DNA from: Devosia sp. 2618
GTDB lineage: Bacteria > Pseudomonadota > Alphaproteobacteria > Rhizobiales > Devosiaceae
Reading direction: 5' to 3'
Assembly: GCF_040546815.1 (NCBI RefSeq)
Contig: NZ_JBEPOO010000001.1
Coordinates: 1,984,001 to 2,048,000 of the forward strand
Length of the DNA: 64,000 nt
Part shown: positions 20,555 to 28,949 of the stretch, one piece after another
How the letters are laid out: each line of letters starts with the position of its first letter
Position numbering within the stretch: position 1 is the first letter of the stretch
The notes under the pieces: model-generated
What the model saw: only the letters and a program-made list of their open reading frames with translations
Told to the model about the DNA's origin: nothing
Database searches by the model: none
Program-made: the position numbers and the translations under genes

Positions 20555-20929
20555 ATGGCTGAAGAACTCAAGGACCACAGGGTAGTCACCATGATGACCC
20601 CGAGCGAACTGGAGGAGATCGACGATTGGATGTTTAAAAACCGCATCCGATCGCGAGGAGAGGCCATCCGCCGCCTGTGCCAGATGGGGATCATCTATGA
20701 CCGCGAGGTGCGCCCGGTCGTTGAGCAAATTACAGAGCATATTCGCGCCAGCGTGGCCGGCGAGAAACCGAAATTGACCCAGGCCGAACACCAGAATCTT
20801 TTCGAGAATATGGCCATCTCGCTTTTCAATGCCGGCACTGTGTCCGCGAAACTGAAAGCGGAATCGACCGACGAAGCCATTAAGGCCCTTACGGACCTGT
20901 ACGCCTACTATAAGAAAATGGGCGCTTAG
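20555..20929 (+). CDS. Ribbon-helix-helix-like phage regulator
   Basis: 124 residues. The N-terminal HRVVTMMTPSELEEIDDWMF followed by SRGEAIRRLCQMGI fits the ribbon-helix-helix fold. A helical C-terminal extension (about 60-124) could multimerise. The start at MAEEL is chosen for homology to the fold; an ATG at 20504 is in frame but has no ribosome site. It is divergent from the 70-residue relative on the other strand. Confidence 0.65.
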   Translation: MAEELKDHRVVTMMTPSELEEIDDWMFKNRIRSRGEAIRRLCQMGIIYDREVRPVVEQITEHIRASVAGEKPKLTQAEHQNLFENMAISLFNAGTVSAKLKAESTDEAIKALTDLYAYYKKMGA

Positions 20930-21136
20930 TTGGACGCAAGGCGGCCAAGCGCGACACGAGATGAAATCGACGCGGATTCCGCTACGGGCCGGCTTCGATT
21001 GTATCTCGCCTATCTCATCCAAGAGCGAGATGCCGGTAGAGGCGAAGATGCGCGCAAGGCGCCAATAACGATGGACCTAGAACGGAAACCGGACGGTACC
21101 ATTGGCCCAATCGATGACGACGAAAGTCGGGAATGA
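20930..21136 (+). CDS. Short hypothetical protein, TTG start
   Basis: 68 residues directly abutting the stop of the preceding gene (TAG then TTG). It is charged and helical in the middle (RLRLYLAYLIQERDAG). There is no recognised domain. Coupled translation would explain the rare start codon. Confidence 0.45.
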   Translation: MDARRPSATRDEIDADSATGRLRLYLAYLIQERDAGRGEDARKAPITMDLERKPDGTIGPIDDDESRE

Positions 21137-21347
21137 ATTGAGATCGGCCTCACTCCTCACCCCATCTTTGCCGCTACGTGCACTAACTGGTCACGCAGCT
21201 CTCCAACGACACGCACCAGATCATCAGTAGCTTCGACCTGCTTTCGGTCCTCAAGCCTGTGGAAGTTACACTTTTACCGTTCCATTTATCGTGCCCTTTA
21301 TCGCCGTGAGGTTGGTAGTCCACGGGGGCCTAGGAGCGATAAATATT

Positions 21348-21551
21348 ATGACGAACTATACCCAAGTCAGGTTCGATCTTGAGGCAGCCCGTGAGGGCAT
21401 CGGGACTGAAAATGCCGTTGACCAATGTCTCGGCCAGCTTCTTGATCACGTAATAGAAACCGTGCTGCGCATCGAGCATCTCACCGAAAACAAACGCAGT
21501 AATGTTCTGCAGTTCCCTGCCAAGTTTGGCAATTCGACAACCACCTCATGA
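21348..21551 (+). CDS. Short hypothetical protein
   Basis: 67 residues (TNYTQVRFDLEAAREGIG then a helix QCLGQLLDHVIETVLRIEHL). A GTG at 21291 would extend it by 19 residues. No clear ribosome site and no known family, so it is a tentative call. Confidence 0.35.
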   Translation: MTNYTQVRFDLEAAREGIGTENAVDQCLGQLLDHVIETVLRIEHLTENKRSNVLQFPAKFGNSTTTS

Positions 21552-21854
21552 AATGCTCAACTCCACCAATGGCAAGGATGAGTTCACTTGCCCAGGCGAG
21601 CGGGAGGTTATGATTTCTAAGCAAGTTTCTAAACTGCAGCGTTCACTCCGATGGGGCGCCACCTGCAACGGCTCAACCAACAATGACGGTGACGAGGTTT
21701 CCCGCGCCACAAGACCCTCTCCCGTTTGTGGCTGGTGAGCCGAGAAAGCGCACGTCTCTGCCGTCAGGCCTTTCTGTTGGAGCGATCCCGGCCAACAGTC
21801 GAATAGCAGTGTCTGGAAGTCTGCAAGCGCCAAGCAAATCCTACCGTGAGACAT
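21552..21854. other. Stretch without a convincing gene
   Basis: Only short frames on both strands, none with a good ribosome site or recognisable protein. The right end carries the promoter of the histidine kinase. Confidence 0.4.
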
Positions 21855-21879
21855 GGAACCAAGTTCCCCCCGGCGCGTT
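21855..21879 (+). promoter_or_regulatory. EcfG-type general-stress promoter of the hybrid kinase
   Basis: GGAAC (21855-21859), 16 bases, CGTT (21876-21879): an exact match to the consensus for the alphaproteobacterial general stress sigma factor EcfG. The kinase ATG is 42 nt after the CGTT box. Confidence 0.7.
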
Positions 21880-21921
21880 TCTTGTGGTTGATGCCCTCTG
21901 AAGGGTAATCCGGGGGGATAA

Positions 21922-23850
21922 ATGATCAGTTCGGGCAACTTCGAGGCCTCCGGCAGTGCCGAGGGGCGCTACCAGCTGTTGGTCGAATCCATCAGCGATT
22001 ACGCGGTATATATGCTCGATCCTCTGGGCACGGTGGTGAACTGGAACCTCGGCGCTGAGCGATTCAAAGGGTATAAAGCTCAGGAAATCATTGGTCAGAA
22101 CTTTTCAACGTTTTACTCCGAAGAAGAAAGGCGGTCTGGGGCACCCAGCCGCAATCTGGCTAAAGCAGCCGCTGAGGGCCGCTTCGAAGAAGAAGGCTGG
22201 CGATACCGCAAGGATGGCACGCGCTTCTGGGCAAATGTTGTCATAGATCGCATCGTAGACCCTCTGGGCAGGATCGTTGGCTTTGCAAAGATCACGCGCG
22301 ATCTCACAGAGCGCCGCGCCCGGGAAGAAGCCCTCCGTCAGAGCGAAGAACAGTTCCGCCTCCTTGTCAAAGGTGTGACGGACTATGCCCTCTACATGCT
22401 CGATCCAACAGGCAAAGTTGCTAGTTGGAACGCCGGTGCAGAACGCATCAAGGGATACGCTGAGGCGGAGATAGTGGGGCAACACTTCTCCCGTTTCTAT
22501 ACCGATTACGACCGCGACCAAGGCGAGCCCGAACGAAACCTAGAAATCGCGAAAACTGTGGGGAGCGTCGAGAGAGAGGGAACTCGCGTGCGCAGGGACG
22601 GCTCGACGTTCTACGCCCATGTGGTGATCGACGCGCTGTACAATGATCTCGGCGACCTCATAGGGTTCGCAAAAGTAACTCGCGATATCACGCAGCAACG
22701 GGAGACCCAAAAGGAACTGGAGCAGGCTCGTGAGGCATTGTTCCAGGCGCAGAAGATGGAGGCCATCGGTCAGTTGACCGGTGGTATTGCCCATGACTTT
22801 AACAATCTGCTCATGGCTATCTTGGGAAGTCTGGAAATTGCCCAGCGAAGGATGAAAGCTGACCCACGCATCTCACCCTTCCTAGACAACGCCGTAAAGG
22901 GTGCTCAACGTGGGGCGGCACTTACCCAGAGAATGTTGGCCTTCGCGCGACGCCAGGAGCTGGCCCTGGGTCCAGTGGACGTCATCGATAGCGTCCGGGG
23001 GATGAATGACATCCTTGAGCGGGCTCTCGGGCCGTCTATATTCGTAACCACCAACTTCCCGCTGTCGCTGCCACCCGTCCAAACGGATCGAACGCAGCTC
23101 GAGTCCGCGTTGCTCAACTTGGCGGTCAACGCGCGTGATGCAATGCCTTCCGGAGGTCCTATCGCAATTGCCGCGCAGCGCCGGACAGCGCGGGATGGTG
23201 GAAAACTGCGACCTGGCGAGTATGTCGTCCTTTCGGTCACCGATAGCGGGGAAGGGATGGATGAAGAAACTCTGGCCAAGGCGACCGAGCCATTCTTTAC
23301 GACCAAAGGAGTTGGCAAGGGCACTGGACTGGGCCTCTCGATGGTTCATGGCCTTGCCGAACAATCTGGAGGCGCTTTTGTCCTAACGAGTCGGAGAGAT
23401 CATGGCACTACTGCGGAGCTATGGCTCCCGTTGGCGTCGGGCTTAACACCAGAATTGTCGATTTCCGCAGCGATGACTACCTCTGCCGCGAGTACACCCA
23501 AACGAATTCTGGTGGTCGATGATGACTTCCTCGTCCTTTTGAACACGGTCACTATGGCCGAGGATCTTGGCCACGTGGTCTTCGAGGCATCGTCGGCCGA
23601 AGAAGCCTTGGCGCTGCTTAAGCGAGAAGACGTCGATCTTCTCATTACGGACTATGCCATGCCCAAAATGTCAGGCGGCCAGTTGGCCATGAGGGCGCGA
23701 GAGCGCAACCCCGACCTTAAGGTTCTAGTAGCCACGGGGTACGCTGAGATGCCCGGGGAATATAGGGGTAAGTTCGAGCGCCTCGGCAAACCATTCTCGG
23801 ATAGCGAACTGCGCAGCGCTATCGAGAGAGCACTACTGGCAACTTCGTAG
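21922..23850 (+). CDS. PAS-PAS hybrid sensor histidine kinase with receiver domain
   Basis: 642 residues, no membrane segment. Two PAS domains (about 15-130 and 145-260, both containing DYA-x-YMLDP and W-N-x-GAER-x-KGY) are followed by a HisKA domain with phospho-acceptor His291 in GGIAHDFNN. The ATPase domain shows [18 protein letters not shown] and [10 protein letters not shown]. The C-terminal receiver has its aspartate at about Asp577 in LLITDYAMP. It is a cytoplasmic sensor, possibly of light, redox or a small ligand. It is unusual phage cargo, and its promoter matches the general stress consensus. No cognate regulator is adjacent. Confidence 0.9.
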   Translation: MISSGNFEASGSAEGRYQLLVESISDYAVYMLDPLGTVVNWNLGAERFKGYKAQEIIGQNFSTFYSEEERRSGAPSRNLAKAAAEGRFEEEGWRYRKDGTRFWANVVIDRIVDPLGRIVGFAKITRDLTERRAREEALRQSEEQFRLLVKGVTDYALYMLDPTGKVASWNAGAERIKGYAEAEIVGQHFSRFYTDYDRDQGEPERNLEIAKTVGSVEREGTRVRRDGSTFYAHVVIDALYNDLGDLIGFAKVTRDITQQRETQKELEQAREALFQAQKMEAIGQLTGGIAHDFNNLLMAILGSLEIAQRRMKADPRISPFLDNAVKGAQRGAALTQRMLAFARRQELALGPVDVIDSVRGMNDILERALGPSIFVTTNFPLSLPPVQTDRTQLESALLNLAVNARDAMPSGGPIAIAAQRRTARDGGKLRPGEYVVLSVTDSGEGMDEETLAKATEPFFTTKGVGKGTGLGLSMVHGLAEQSGGAFVLTSRRDHGTTAELWLPLASGLTPELSISAAMTTSAASTPKRILVVDDDFLVLLNTVTMAEDLGHVVFEASSAEEALALLKREDVDLLITDYAMPKMSGGQLAMRARERNPDLKVLVATGYAEMPGEYRGKFERLGKPFSDSELRSAIERALLATS

Positions 23851-23957
23851 TGCTGTGGTTTACGCAGTCTGCTTCTAGCAGAGAGCTGTCGGGGACCGGT
23901 ATAGTTTTGAGAACTGAAGAAGCGTTGGATGCAAGGATAGCTGCGCTACGGCCCGTG

Positions 23958-24650
23958 TCATGGTTGGGCGATCACCCATGCCTCATGCTTACAGCTGTCG
24001 TTAACTGGCACGTGCGCCCCGCCCGCACTCACCACGCCGCATCGCCTGCATGCCACAAGGTCGCTGCCGTGCTCGCGTGGATTAATCGCTGTAGGCGCCT
24101 CGATTTCCCAAGGGGGCACGATTGCCAATCCGGCTCTAGGGTCTTCCGATTTGAAGACCGTCAACACGCCGTCCGTCTCGATGTACGCATGCTCCACTTG
24201 CCCCAGTTGCTCAACTCCATGCTGTCGAAGTTGCTGAAACAGTTCGCGCTGGGTCAGCGCCGTGCCCGCCAAAACTGCCGGACAGATCACCCCGTGTTGG
24301 ATTGCCTCCTGCGGCTTGCCGTCAATGGCATGTTCAACATGCCTGTTGCGGGCCAATAATAGGTCGAGCCCCTTGTTGGCTAGAACCACAAGCGTCACCA
24401 CTACGAGTGCGTGCAGCAAGGGGACTTCTGGGTAGAACATTGCGTCGCCGACTGCCGACCCCAAGGCGATTACGAGCAAAAACTCGACCGTAGAAAGCTG
24501 GCCTATTGCGCGGCTTCCGAGCCAGCGCAGCAATAACAGTGTGTAGACATATACAACCGCCGTTCTGAAGATGATCTCCAACATAAACAGCGGCGGTGCA
24601 TCGCCGATCAACATGCGCTGTACGTCAAATGCCGAAATGTACGGGTCCAT
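23958..24650 (-). CDS. DUF421 (YetF-like) membrane protein
   Basis: 230 residues. Three N-terminal membrane helices (about 25-100, including RTAVVYVYTLLLLRWLGSRA and STVEFLLVIALGSAVGD) are followed by the soluble YetF domain. The start is taken at MDPYIS. The C-terminus has a CRRCG pair. DUF421 proteins are widespread stress or sporulation-linked membrane proteins of unknown biochemical role. It converges with the histidine kinase. Confidence 0.8.
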   Translation of the reverse strand: MDPYISAFDVQRMLIGDAPPLFMLEIIFRTAVVYVYTLLLLRWLGSRAIGQLSTVEFLLVIALGSAVGDAMFYPEVPLLHALVVVTLVVLANKGLDLLLARNRHVEHAIDGKPQEAIQHGVICPAVLAGTALTQRELFQQLRQHGVEQLGQVEHAYIETDGVLTVFKSEDPRAGLAIVPPWEIEAPTAINPREHGSDLVACRRCGVVSAGGAHVPVNDSCKHEAWVIAQP

Positions 24651-24675
24651 GCCAGCTCTCCCAACGAAACAGGGA

Positions 24676-24700
24676 AACCAGCGGCGGCACACATTGTTCC
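24676..24700 (-). promoter_or_regulatory. Near-consensus EcfG-type promoter of the DUF421 gene
   Basis: On the minus strand GGAAC (24700-24696), 16 bases, GGTT (24679-24676), one mismatch from CGTT. The DUF421 ATG is 25 nt downstream. Confidence 0.45.
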
Positions 24701-24823
24701 GCTCAGCGCATATCGTAGGCGCAGGGCATCGCGGAGTTTAGGGCGCGGACTCCTATCGAACCATCGCAACCGATGCGCGGCCGAAACATTAAAGGTGATG
24801 CACTGAACCTGAGGAGAGACAAA

Positions 24824-24988
24824 ATGCCTAACTCCAAACCAGATCGTTCGAAGGTCGCCGGCGGTCAGGAGCACGAAGTGCGCTACGAAGCACAGAAGAC
24901 CGGCGCTACCAAGTCGGAGGTCAAGGCCGCGGTAAAGGAAGTTGGAAACAGCCGTGACAAGGTTGAAAACAGGCTGGCCAAGAAATGA
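24824..24988 (+). CDS. DUF3606 domain protein
   Basis: 54 residues: basic, with the DUF3606 pattern of a short charged N-terminus, an EHEVRYEAQKTG segment and a C-terminal helix KAAVKEVGNSRDKVENRL. GAGGAGAGA lies about 6 nt before the ATG. The family has no known role but is often found in stress-related clusters. First gene of a three-gene overlapping operon. Confidence 0.75.
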   Translation: MPNSKPDRSKVAGGQEHEVRYEAQKTGATKSEVKAAVKEVGNSRDKVENRLAKK

Positions 24989-25194
24989 GCCGCAACAAGG
25001 TAATAGTCGGTGAGAACAGCGCCGGGAAGTCCAAGGTTGCTGATCCTCATCCCGCGACGGAAGAGCACTACGACCGTATCCCGCATCCAGGCGGCGCTAA
25101 CCCACCCAAGGCGCCAGACACCGGGCCCAACAGCTACGCGCATGATGGCGGTCCGCCACCCCGTCCGCACAACAAAGGGGCAGGATCAGCATGA
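24985..25194 (+). CDS. Small Pro/His-rich hypothetical protein
   Basis: 69 residues, low complexity (PHPGGANPPKAPDTGPN), probably disordered. Start and stop overlap both neighbours by 4 bases (ATGA), indicating coupled translation. Confidence 0.6.
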   Translation: MSRNKVIVGENSAGKSKVADPHPATEEHYDRIPHPGGANPPKAPDTGPNSYAHDGGPPPRPHNKGAGSA

Positions 25195-25403
25195 CTTCAG
25201 TAAGGTTGGATGAAGACCTATTAAACGGCATTGAGAACTTTATAGCCGACCGCAATGATCCACCCCTCGGCAAAATGTCGCTCGAGGATGCAGTCAATGT
25301 CATTCTCGGCGATTGGCTGATGGGGCAAGGATACGTACCGCTCCCAGACGACCCCGACGAAACGATCACTCCAGCGCTAGAAGCAGCCAGAATTCCGAAA
25401 TAG
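25191..25403 (+). CDS. Small hypothetical protein, possibly ribbon-helix-helix
   Basis: 70 residues. The opening TSVRLDEDLLNGIENFIADR and SLEDAVNVILGDWLM look like a strand followed by two helices, as in small DNA-binding proteins. Overlaps the preceding gene by ATGA. Confidence 0.55.
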   Translation: MTSVRLDEDLLNGIENFIADRNDPPLGKMSLEDAVNVILGDWLMGQGYVPLPDDPDETITPALEAARIPK

Positions 25404-25712
25404 TCATTCCTGATCGTTGTAACGCCCCTTGGTCTCTCCCACCATCTTAGCCAGTTCGGCGAACGGCGGAACATCCCGATCTCCCGCCATATTGTTTGCA
25501 ATGCGCAGCAGGCGAACTGGAAAAAGGACCGCGTCCCGGTTTGCGGGTGCCATGTCTTCGGTCATTCTGTCATCGCCCATTGCCGTTTGCTCTGTCACAG
25601 CAAGCGTGTGATCAAGCTCTTCGGTCGTCAGCACTCCCTTCACCACTAACGCTTGATTGACGGCAGCGACGGCCATGAGCAGCCCTTCGAGTTGTAGGTT
25701 GGCGGTGTTCAT
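25404..25712 (-). CDS. Hypothetical protein
   Basis: 102 residues, mostly helical, with no recognised family. AAGGAGA is well placed before the ATG at 25712. It abuts the stop of the convergent gene. Confidence 0.6.
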   Translation of the reverse strand: MNTANLQLEGLLMAVAAVNQALVVKGVLTTEELDHTLAVTEQTAMGDDRMTEDMAPANRDAVLFPVRLLRIANNMAGDRDVPPFAELAKMVGETKGRYNDQE

Positions 25713-25818
25713 CAGGGTCTCCTTTTCGATAGTAACGCGGTTCGACAAGAAGCGATGCGATCACTGGAAGCGATTGGCCGACACAGGCGCAACGCGCATT
25801 GACGGCAAACAAAGTGTT

Positions 25819-25843
25819 GGAACCCCCGCACCTACCTCGCGTT
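25819..25843 (+). promoter_or_regulatory. EcfG-type general-stress promoter
   Basis: GGAAC (25819-25823), 16 bases, CGTT (25840-25843): an exact consensus match, 30 nt before the next ATG. Confidence 0.65.
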
Positions 25844-25873
25844 AGCGCCCCAACCAGTTGGTGGAGCGAGATC

Positions 25874-26095
25874 ATGGACTTGGAGTTAGACCGCTTTCAC
25901 TGCATCGGCGACGATGGGCAGTACTATGTTGTGGTAGTCACCATCGACCAAACGCAGAAGTCTACTGGCATCAAGAACGTCACTGTATTGGCTAGCGATC
26001 CCCGATTTCATCTAGTCGGCGGGGAGACTGTGACCTTGGCCAGCGAGAACGTTTACCGCATCGTCAACACTGGAGTCGTTCTTCGACAAATCTGA
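25874..26095 (+). CDS. Small hypothetical protein under an EcfG-type promoter
   Basis: 73 residues beginning MDLELDRFHCIGDDG; it appears beta-rich (YYVVVVTIDQTQ) and has no recognised family. GGAG lies 7 nt upstream. It could fold as a small barrel. It is a possible general-stress cargo gene. Confidence 0.6.
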   Translation: MDLELDRFHCIGDDGQYYVVVVTIDQTQKSTGIKNVTVLASDPRFHLVGGETVTLASENVYRIVNTGVVLRQI

Positions 26096-26212
26096 CGGAA
26101 GACACCTGCTTGCTGCCGTAGCGTTCACCGCTATATTCCTCTGAACACGGTTCTGAATGCCGTTTGTCTCGCCGCAGGAGCGACCAATGTCTACAGCTTC
26201 GAGGTGGCTAAA

Positions 26213-26422
26213 ATGATGACCCCCACGCGGTTCCGAGAGTGCCTAGTCATTCTTCGTTGGCCGACCAACGTGCTAGCTGAAATCGTAGGACTGCAACAAA
26301 AGCAGGTCCTCACTTGGTTCGTTGGAGATAAGCCGGTCCCGCCATCCGTGGCGGAGTGGCTGGAGCAACTTGTTGCATTTGTAACCGAGCTGCCGGTACC
26401 AAAGATCGATCCGGAGCAATAA
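26213..26422 (+). CDS. Small helix-turn-helix-like protein
   Basis: 69 residues. The region RFRECLVILRWPTNVLAEIVGLQQKQV, cut here into adjacent parts RFRECLVILRW and LAEIVGLQQKQV, looks like a helix-turn-helix with a following WFVGDKPVP turn. GAGG lies 8 nt before the ATG at 26213; ATG at 26216 is the alternative. A nine-codon leader frame (ATG at 26187, with its own AGGAG) ends across this start. Confidence 0.55.
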   Translation: MMTPTRFRECLVILRWPTNVLAEIVGLQQKQVLTWFVGDKPVPPSVAEWLEQLVAFVTELPVPKIDPEQ

Positions 26423-26428
26423 GCGCCC

Positions 26429-26611
26429 ATGACACCTGCCCTCAAACCCAAACCAGCCAGAGAACTCGCAGCACGAGCCCTATGCAGGTTTGACGGTCAT
26501 CCAGAGGATATCAAGTTCGAGGGAAAGTTTATGTGGCAGAGCTATCTCCCGCAGGCGGATGCGGTGCTGGACGCGTTAGACGAACCATCCGTTTCAAGGC
26601 GAGCGCCATAA
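26429..26611 (+). CDS. Short hypothetical protein
   Basis: 60 residues. The motif RALCRFDGHPEDIKFEGK and MWQSYLPQADAVLDAL recur in small proteins of Hyphomicrobiales phages, by recollection; no function is known. It starts 6 bases after the preceding stop. Confidence 0.5.
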   Translation: MTPALKPKPARELAARALCRFDGHPEDIKFEGKFMWQSYLPQADAVLDALDEPSVSRRAP

Positions 26612-26640
26612 TGTCACGGAACTTTGCTGTCAACTATTCA

Positions 26641-26674
26641 TTGACTGTTCAGACTCACCTATCATATTGATAGG
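26641..26674 (+). promoter_or_regulatory. Promoter and palindromic operator of the toxin-antitoxin pair
   Basis: TTGACT (26641-26646) could be a -35 box. The palindrome CCTATCA-TAT-TGATAGG (26658-26674) overlaps the expected -10 and ends 3 bases before the first ATG. This is the usual place for an antitoxin autoregulatory site. Confidence 0.6.
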
Positions 26675-26677
26675 CGC

Positions 26678-27031
26678 ATGAGTGAACAGGACCCGGCCAA
26701 GATTGTGCCGCTCGTGCCCCGCGCTTCAGATGTCCAGGCGATGGTCAACCGACTTGCGCAGGACTCCAAAAACGTGAGTTGGCGCGCGCAGACACACGAG
26801 ACGCATGCTGAAGGCAGAATGGAACTTAGGGACATCACCGACAGGATGATGTTCGACGTTCTACGCTTGGGTTACGTGAAAGGACAGATCGAGCTCGGGA
26901 AGAACCCCGGTGAGATTAAAGTGAAAATGTGTAAGAAAATGAAAGGACTTCGCGACGTTGGGGTTGTGACGATTGTCATGAACTCAGAACGTTTGTTCAT
27001 CAAGACCGTGGAGTGGGAAGACCCCAAATGA
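26678..27031 (+). CDS. DUF4258 domain protein, probable toxin
   Basis: 117 residues. The core SWRAQTHETHAEGRMELRDI and a later DVLRLGYVKGQIE follow the DUF4258 pattern (His/Arg-rich strand, M-x-x-R-x-I, then V-x-x-G). The family occurs next to HTH antitoxins and is related to RelE/MqsR-like RNases. It overlaps the next gene by ATGA, with the toxin first as in MqsR/HigB-type modules. Confidence 0.65.
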   Translation: MSEQDPAKIVPLVPRASDVQAMVNRLAQDSKNVSWRAQTHETHAEGRMELRDITDRMMFDVLRLGYVKGQIELGKNPGEIKVKMCKKMKGLRDVGVVTIVMNSERLFIKTVEWEDPK

Positions 27032-27546
27032 CCAAACCCGATTTCTTTTTTCATGGCGACAGTGAGCCGGCCGAAAAGCCTTATCACTACAAGGAGTGCG
27101 GGCTTCCAAACATCTACTTGGCTAACGGCTATCAACTTGAGACAGTGGATGGCGACGAATACGTGACCATTCACAACGTGGATGGTCTTTGGCGCGCAAT
27201 TGCGATGAACTTAGTGTCCTCGCAGAAGCTCCTTCCGCCAAGCGCTATTAGGTTTCTGCGCGGACAAATGGATTACACTCAAGCCGAAATTGCGGACCTG
27301 TTGGGTGTGGACGATCAAACGGTCGCGCGCTGGGAGAAAGCTCAAGCACGCCTTCCCGGCCCGGCAGATAGGGCTATTAGGGTGTTCTACCTTGCGTCGG
27401 AGGCATCCGGCGACGAGGGCAAAGAGATGTTAAAAAAGCTCGTCGAGATGGTGACAGATCTCGTGGAGAGGGACGCTCCGCTAGAAGATAGCGTCGTTTT
27501 CTCAACGCACAATTCTCATTGGGAACCCGAGCTGGCGACTTGCTAA
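27028..27546 (+). CDS. HTH (XRE-type) antitoxin-like protein
   Basis: 172 residues. The central part (about 70-125) is a clear helix-turn-helix, with YTQAEIADLLGVDDQTVARW and the flanking LRGQMD and EKAQARLP. The layout resembles MqsA-type antitoxins, but no paired CxxC zinc site is visible (only YKECG). It is coupled to the DUF4258 gene and followed by a strong terminator. Confidence 0.68.
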   Translation: MTKPDFFFHGDSEPAEKPYHYKECGLPNIYLANGYQLETVDGDEYVTIHNVDGLWRAIAMNLVSSQKLLPPSAIRFLRGQMDYTQAEIADLLGVDDQTVARWEKAQARLPGPADRAIRVFYLASEASGDEGKEMLKKLVEMVTDLVERDAPLEDSVVFSTHNSHWEPELATC

Positions 27547-27569
27547 AGCCAATGCTAGCTTAGTCACTG

Positions 27570-27597
27570 AAAGCCCGCCCTAACCGGCGGGCTTTTT
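27570..27597 (+). terminator. Terminator 1 of three tandem terminators
   Basis: AAAGCCCGCC pairs with GGCGGGCTTT and is followed by five T. It lies 23 bases after the antitoxin stop. Confidence 0.85.
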
Positions 27598-27672
27598 GTT
27601 GGAACCGTCATGGCCATTGTGCATTAAAATCCTGACGCGGCCTATTCGCGTCCCATCATGCTTTGATCCACT

Positions 27673-27696
27673 GCCCCGCTCCGGCGGGGTTTTTTT
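27673..27696 (+). terminator. Terminator 2 of three tandem terminators
   Basis: CCCCGC (27674-27679) pairs with GCGGGG (27684-27689), followed by seven T. Confidence 0.8.
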
Positions 27697-27775
27697 GTTG
27701 AACCCGCCCCTGCCACATATAAAGTACGTGATTGCGAGAGTTGGATGACGTCCGCACTTTCGCCTGCAAGAAACT

Positions 27776-27801
27776 GCCCCGCCAGAGTGCGGGGCCTTTT
27801 T
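27776..27801 (+). terminator. Terminator 3 of three tandem terminators
   Basis: GCCCCGC (27776-27782) pairs with GCGGGGC (27789-27795), followed by five T. Confidence 0.8.
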
Positions 27802-28159
27802 GTTAGGGCGCCTACTCAATTAGACGAATGCCGAATATCGTTTCGGCGGCCCACGACATTTTATCAGGCTGCGGCTCTTGCAGCTCGCAAAAGGGGCTTG
27901 AGCAGGTGTCCCAAGCCACCAGCTCGCCTCACCGATATGCGAACAGAAAAGCCGCCTGTCACGTGCTCTGTTGGCAGCATGAGGCGGCTTTGGGCGAGAC
28001 CCAGCGCGGCTAAGATGATTGCGTCGACACCAAAATCGGCCGGGTCTCGCGCTAAGAATGCGGCCGCTCACCTTTGGTTCCGACAGCGCCTAAAGACTGA
28101 TGGCGGATATTCCGCCAGCTTGAATTACATCCTAATGCCCATGGGCGGTCTCCCGCCGC
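27802..28159. other. Non-coding spacer with a bidirectional hairpin
   Basis: No convincing gene on either strand; a 186-residue rightward frame is arginine/proline-rich and runs antisense into the next gene. AAGCCGCCT (27949-27957) and AGGCGGCTT (27982-27990) form a hairpin with T-rich flanks on both strands. It could end the leftward lysis transcript. Confidence 0.4.
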
Positions 28160-28510
28160 TCACTTCACTTTTGCGGCCGCCCGAACGACCTCCGTGGTCA
28201 GATCATCGACCTTGCGCGCTAGCCCCTCGACCTTCTCGGTCAACCGGTCTGTCGCCACGGTATGAGCACGAGCCGTCACACTGGCCCCCGTTACCGCCAC
28301 GGTAAGCCCGTCCACTGATCCTGCAGCCGAAAGCAACGCGGTTGGGTCGACGATGACAGCAGCCACCTGCGCGCCGCCGGATGCCGCCGGCGCGGTGTTT
28401 TGCCCCTGCCAAAGGCCAAGGTAGCGAACACCTATGATCAGCGCCAGCACCACGCCCAGGGTCACCAGCGCCAGCGGCTGGTCCGCAACCAAATCAAGCA
28501 GCTTTTCCAT
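28160..28510 (-). CDS. Small membrane-anchored phage protein in the lysis region
   Basis: 116 residues. One membrane helix near the N-terminus (PLALVTLGVVLALIIGVRYL), an Ala-rich linker, and a coiled-coil-like C-terminus (TDRLTEKVEGLARKVDDL). This is compatible with a spanin-like or holin-associated role, which is inference from position. AAGGGGA precedes the ATG; the start overlaps the upstream gene. Confidence 0.6.
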   Translation of the reverse strand: MEKLLDLVADQPLALVTLGVVLALIIGVRYLGLWQGQNTAPAASGGAQVAAVIVDPTALLSAAGSVDGLTVAVTGASVTARAHTVATDRLTEKVEGLARKVDDLTTEVVRAAAKVK

Positions 28511-28949
28511 GCCGCGTTTCCCCTTGGTCGTGTGCAGCACGATGGATATTGACCAGCTCGCCTATGCCGAACAGTGGATAGATGGCGAGCCAGGTGCTGG
28601 CGACACCGGAGGACGCGAAACCATAAACGATGCCGAACCAGATTAGACAACCGACGCCGGCAGAGACTTGCCGGATCATCGGGGTGACGTGCCGTCGCGC
28701 GCCGTTGACGATGAGGCCGCCGATACGGGCAATCCCCAGTGCCATCATGATCCAGCCCAGCGCCGCGCCAGATGGAAACACGGCACGGAAGCCAGCCCAG
28801 GCGGGTTGGTCGAAAAGGTCGGGGCTGGCCAGCAGGACCAGCCCGAACATCAGCGTGTGGAAGGCCATGAACCATTCCATCATCCGAGGGCCGAACCTGT
28901 GCTGGATTTGTATCCAGAGGCCCGGCCCCGCGTGCGGGATCTTGTTCAT
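28494..28949 (-). CDS. Four-helix membrane protein, candidate holin
   Basis: 151 residues with four hydrophobic segments (around FMAFHTLMFGLVLLA, LGWIMMALGIARIGGLIV, GVGCLIWFGIVYGFA and WLAIYPLFGIG). The ATG overlaps the preceding stop (ATGA). Its place beside the endolysin makes a holin role plausible, but no family is recognised. Confidence 0.6.
   Translation of the reverse strand: MNKIPHAGPGLWIQIQHRFGPRMMEWFMAFHTLMFGLVLLASPDLFDQPAWAGFRAVFPSGAALGWIMMALGIARIGGLIVNGARRHVTPMIRQVSAGVGCLIWFGIVYGFASSGVASTWLAIYPLFGIGELVNIHRAAHDQGETRHGKAA

Noticed and set aside
27745..28305. A 186-codon plus-strand frame
   Set aside because: Composition is Arg/Pro/Ser-rich, it crosses a hairpin and overlaps a better supported minus-strand gene.
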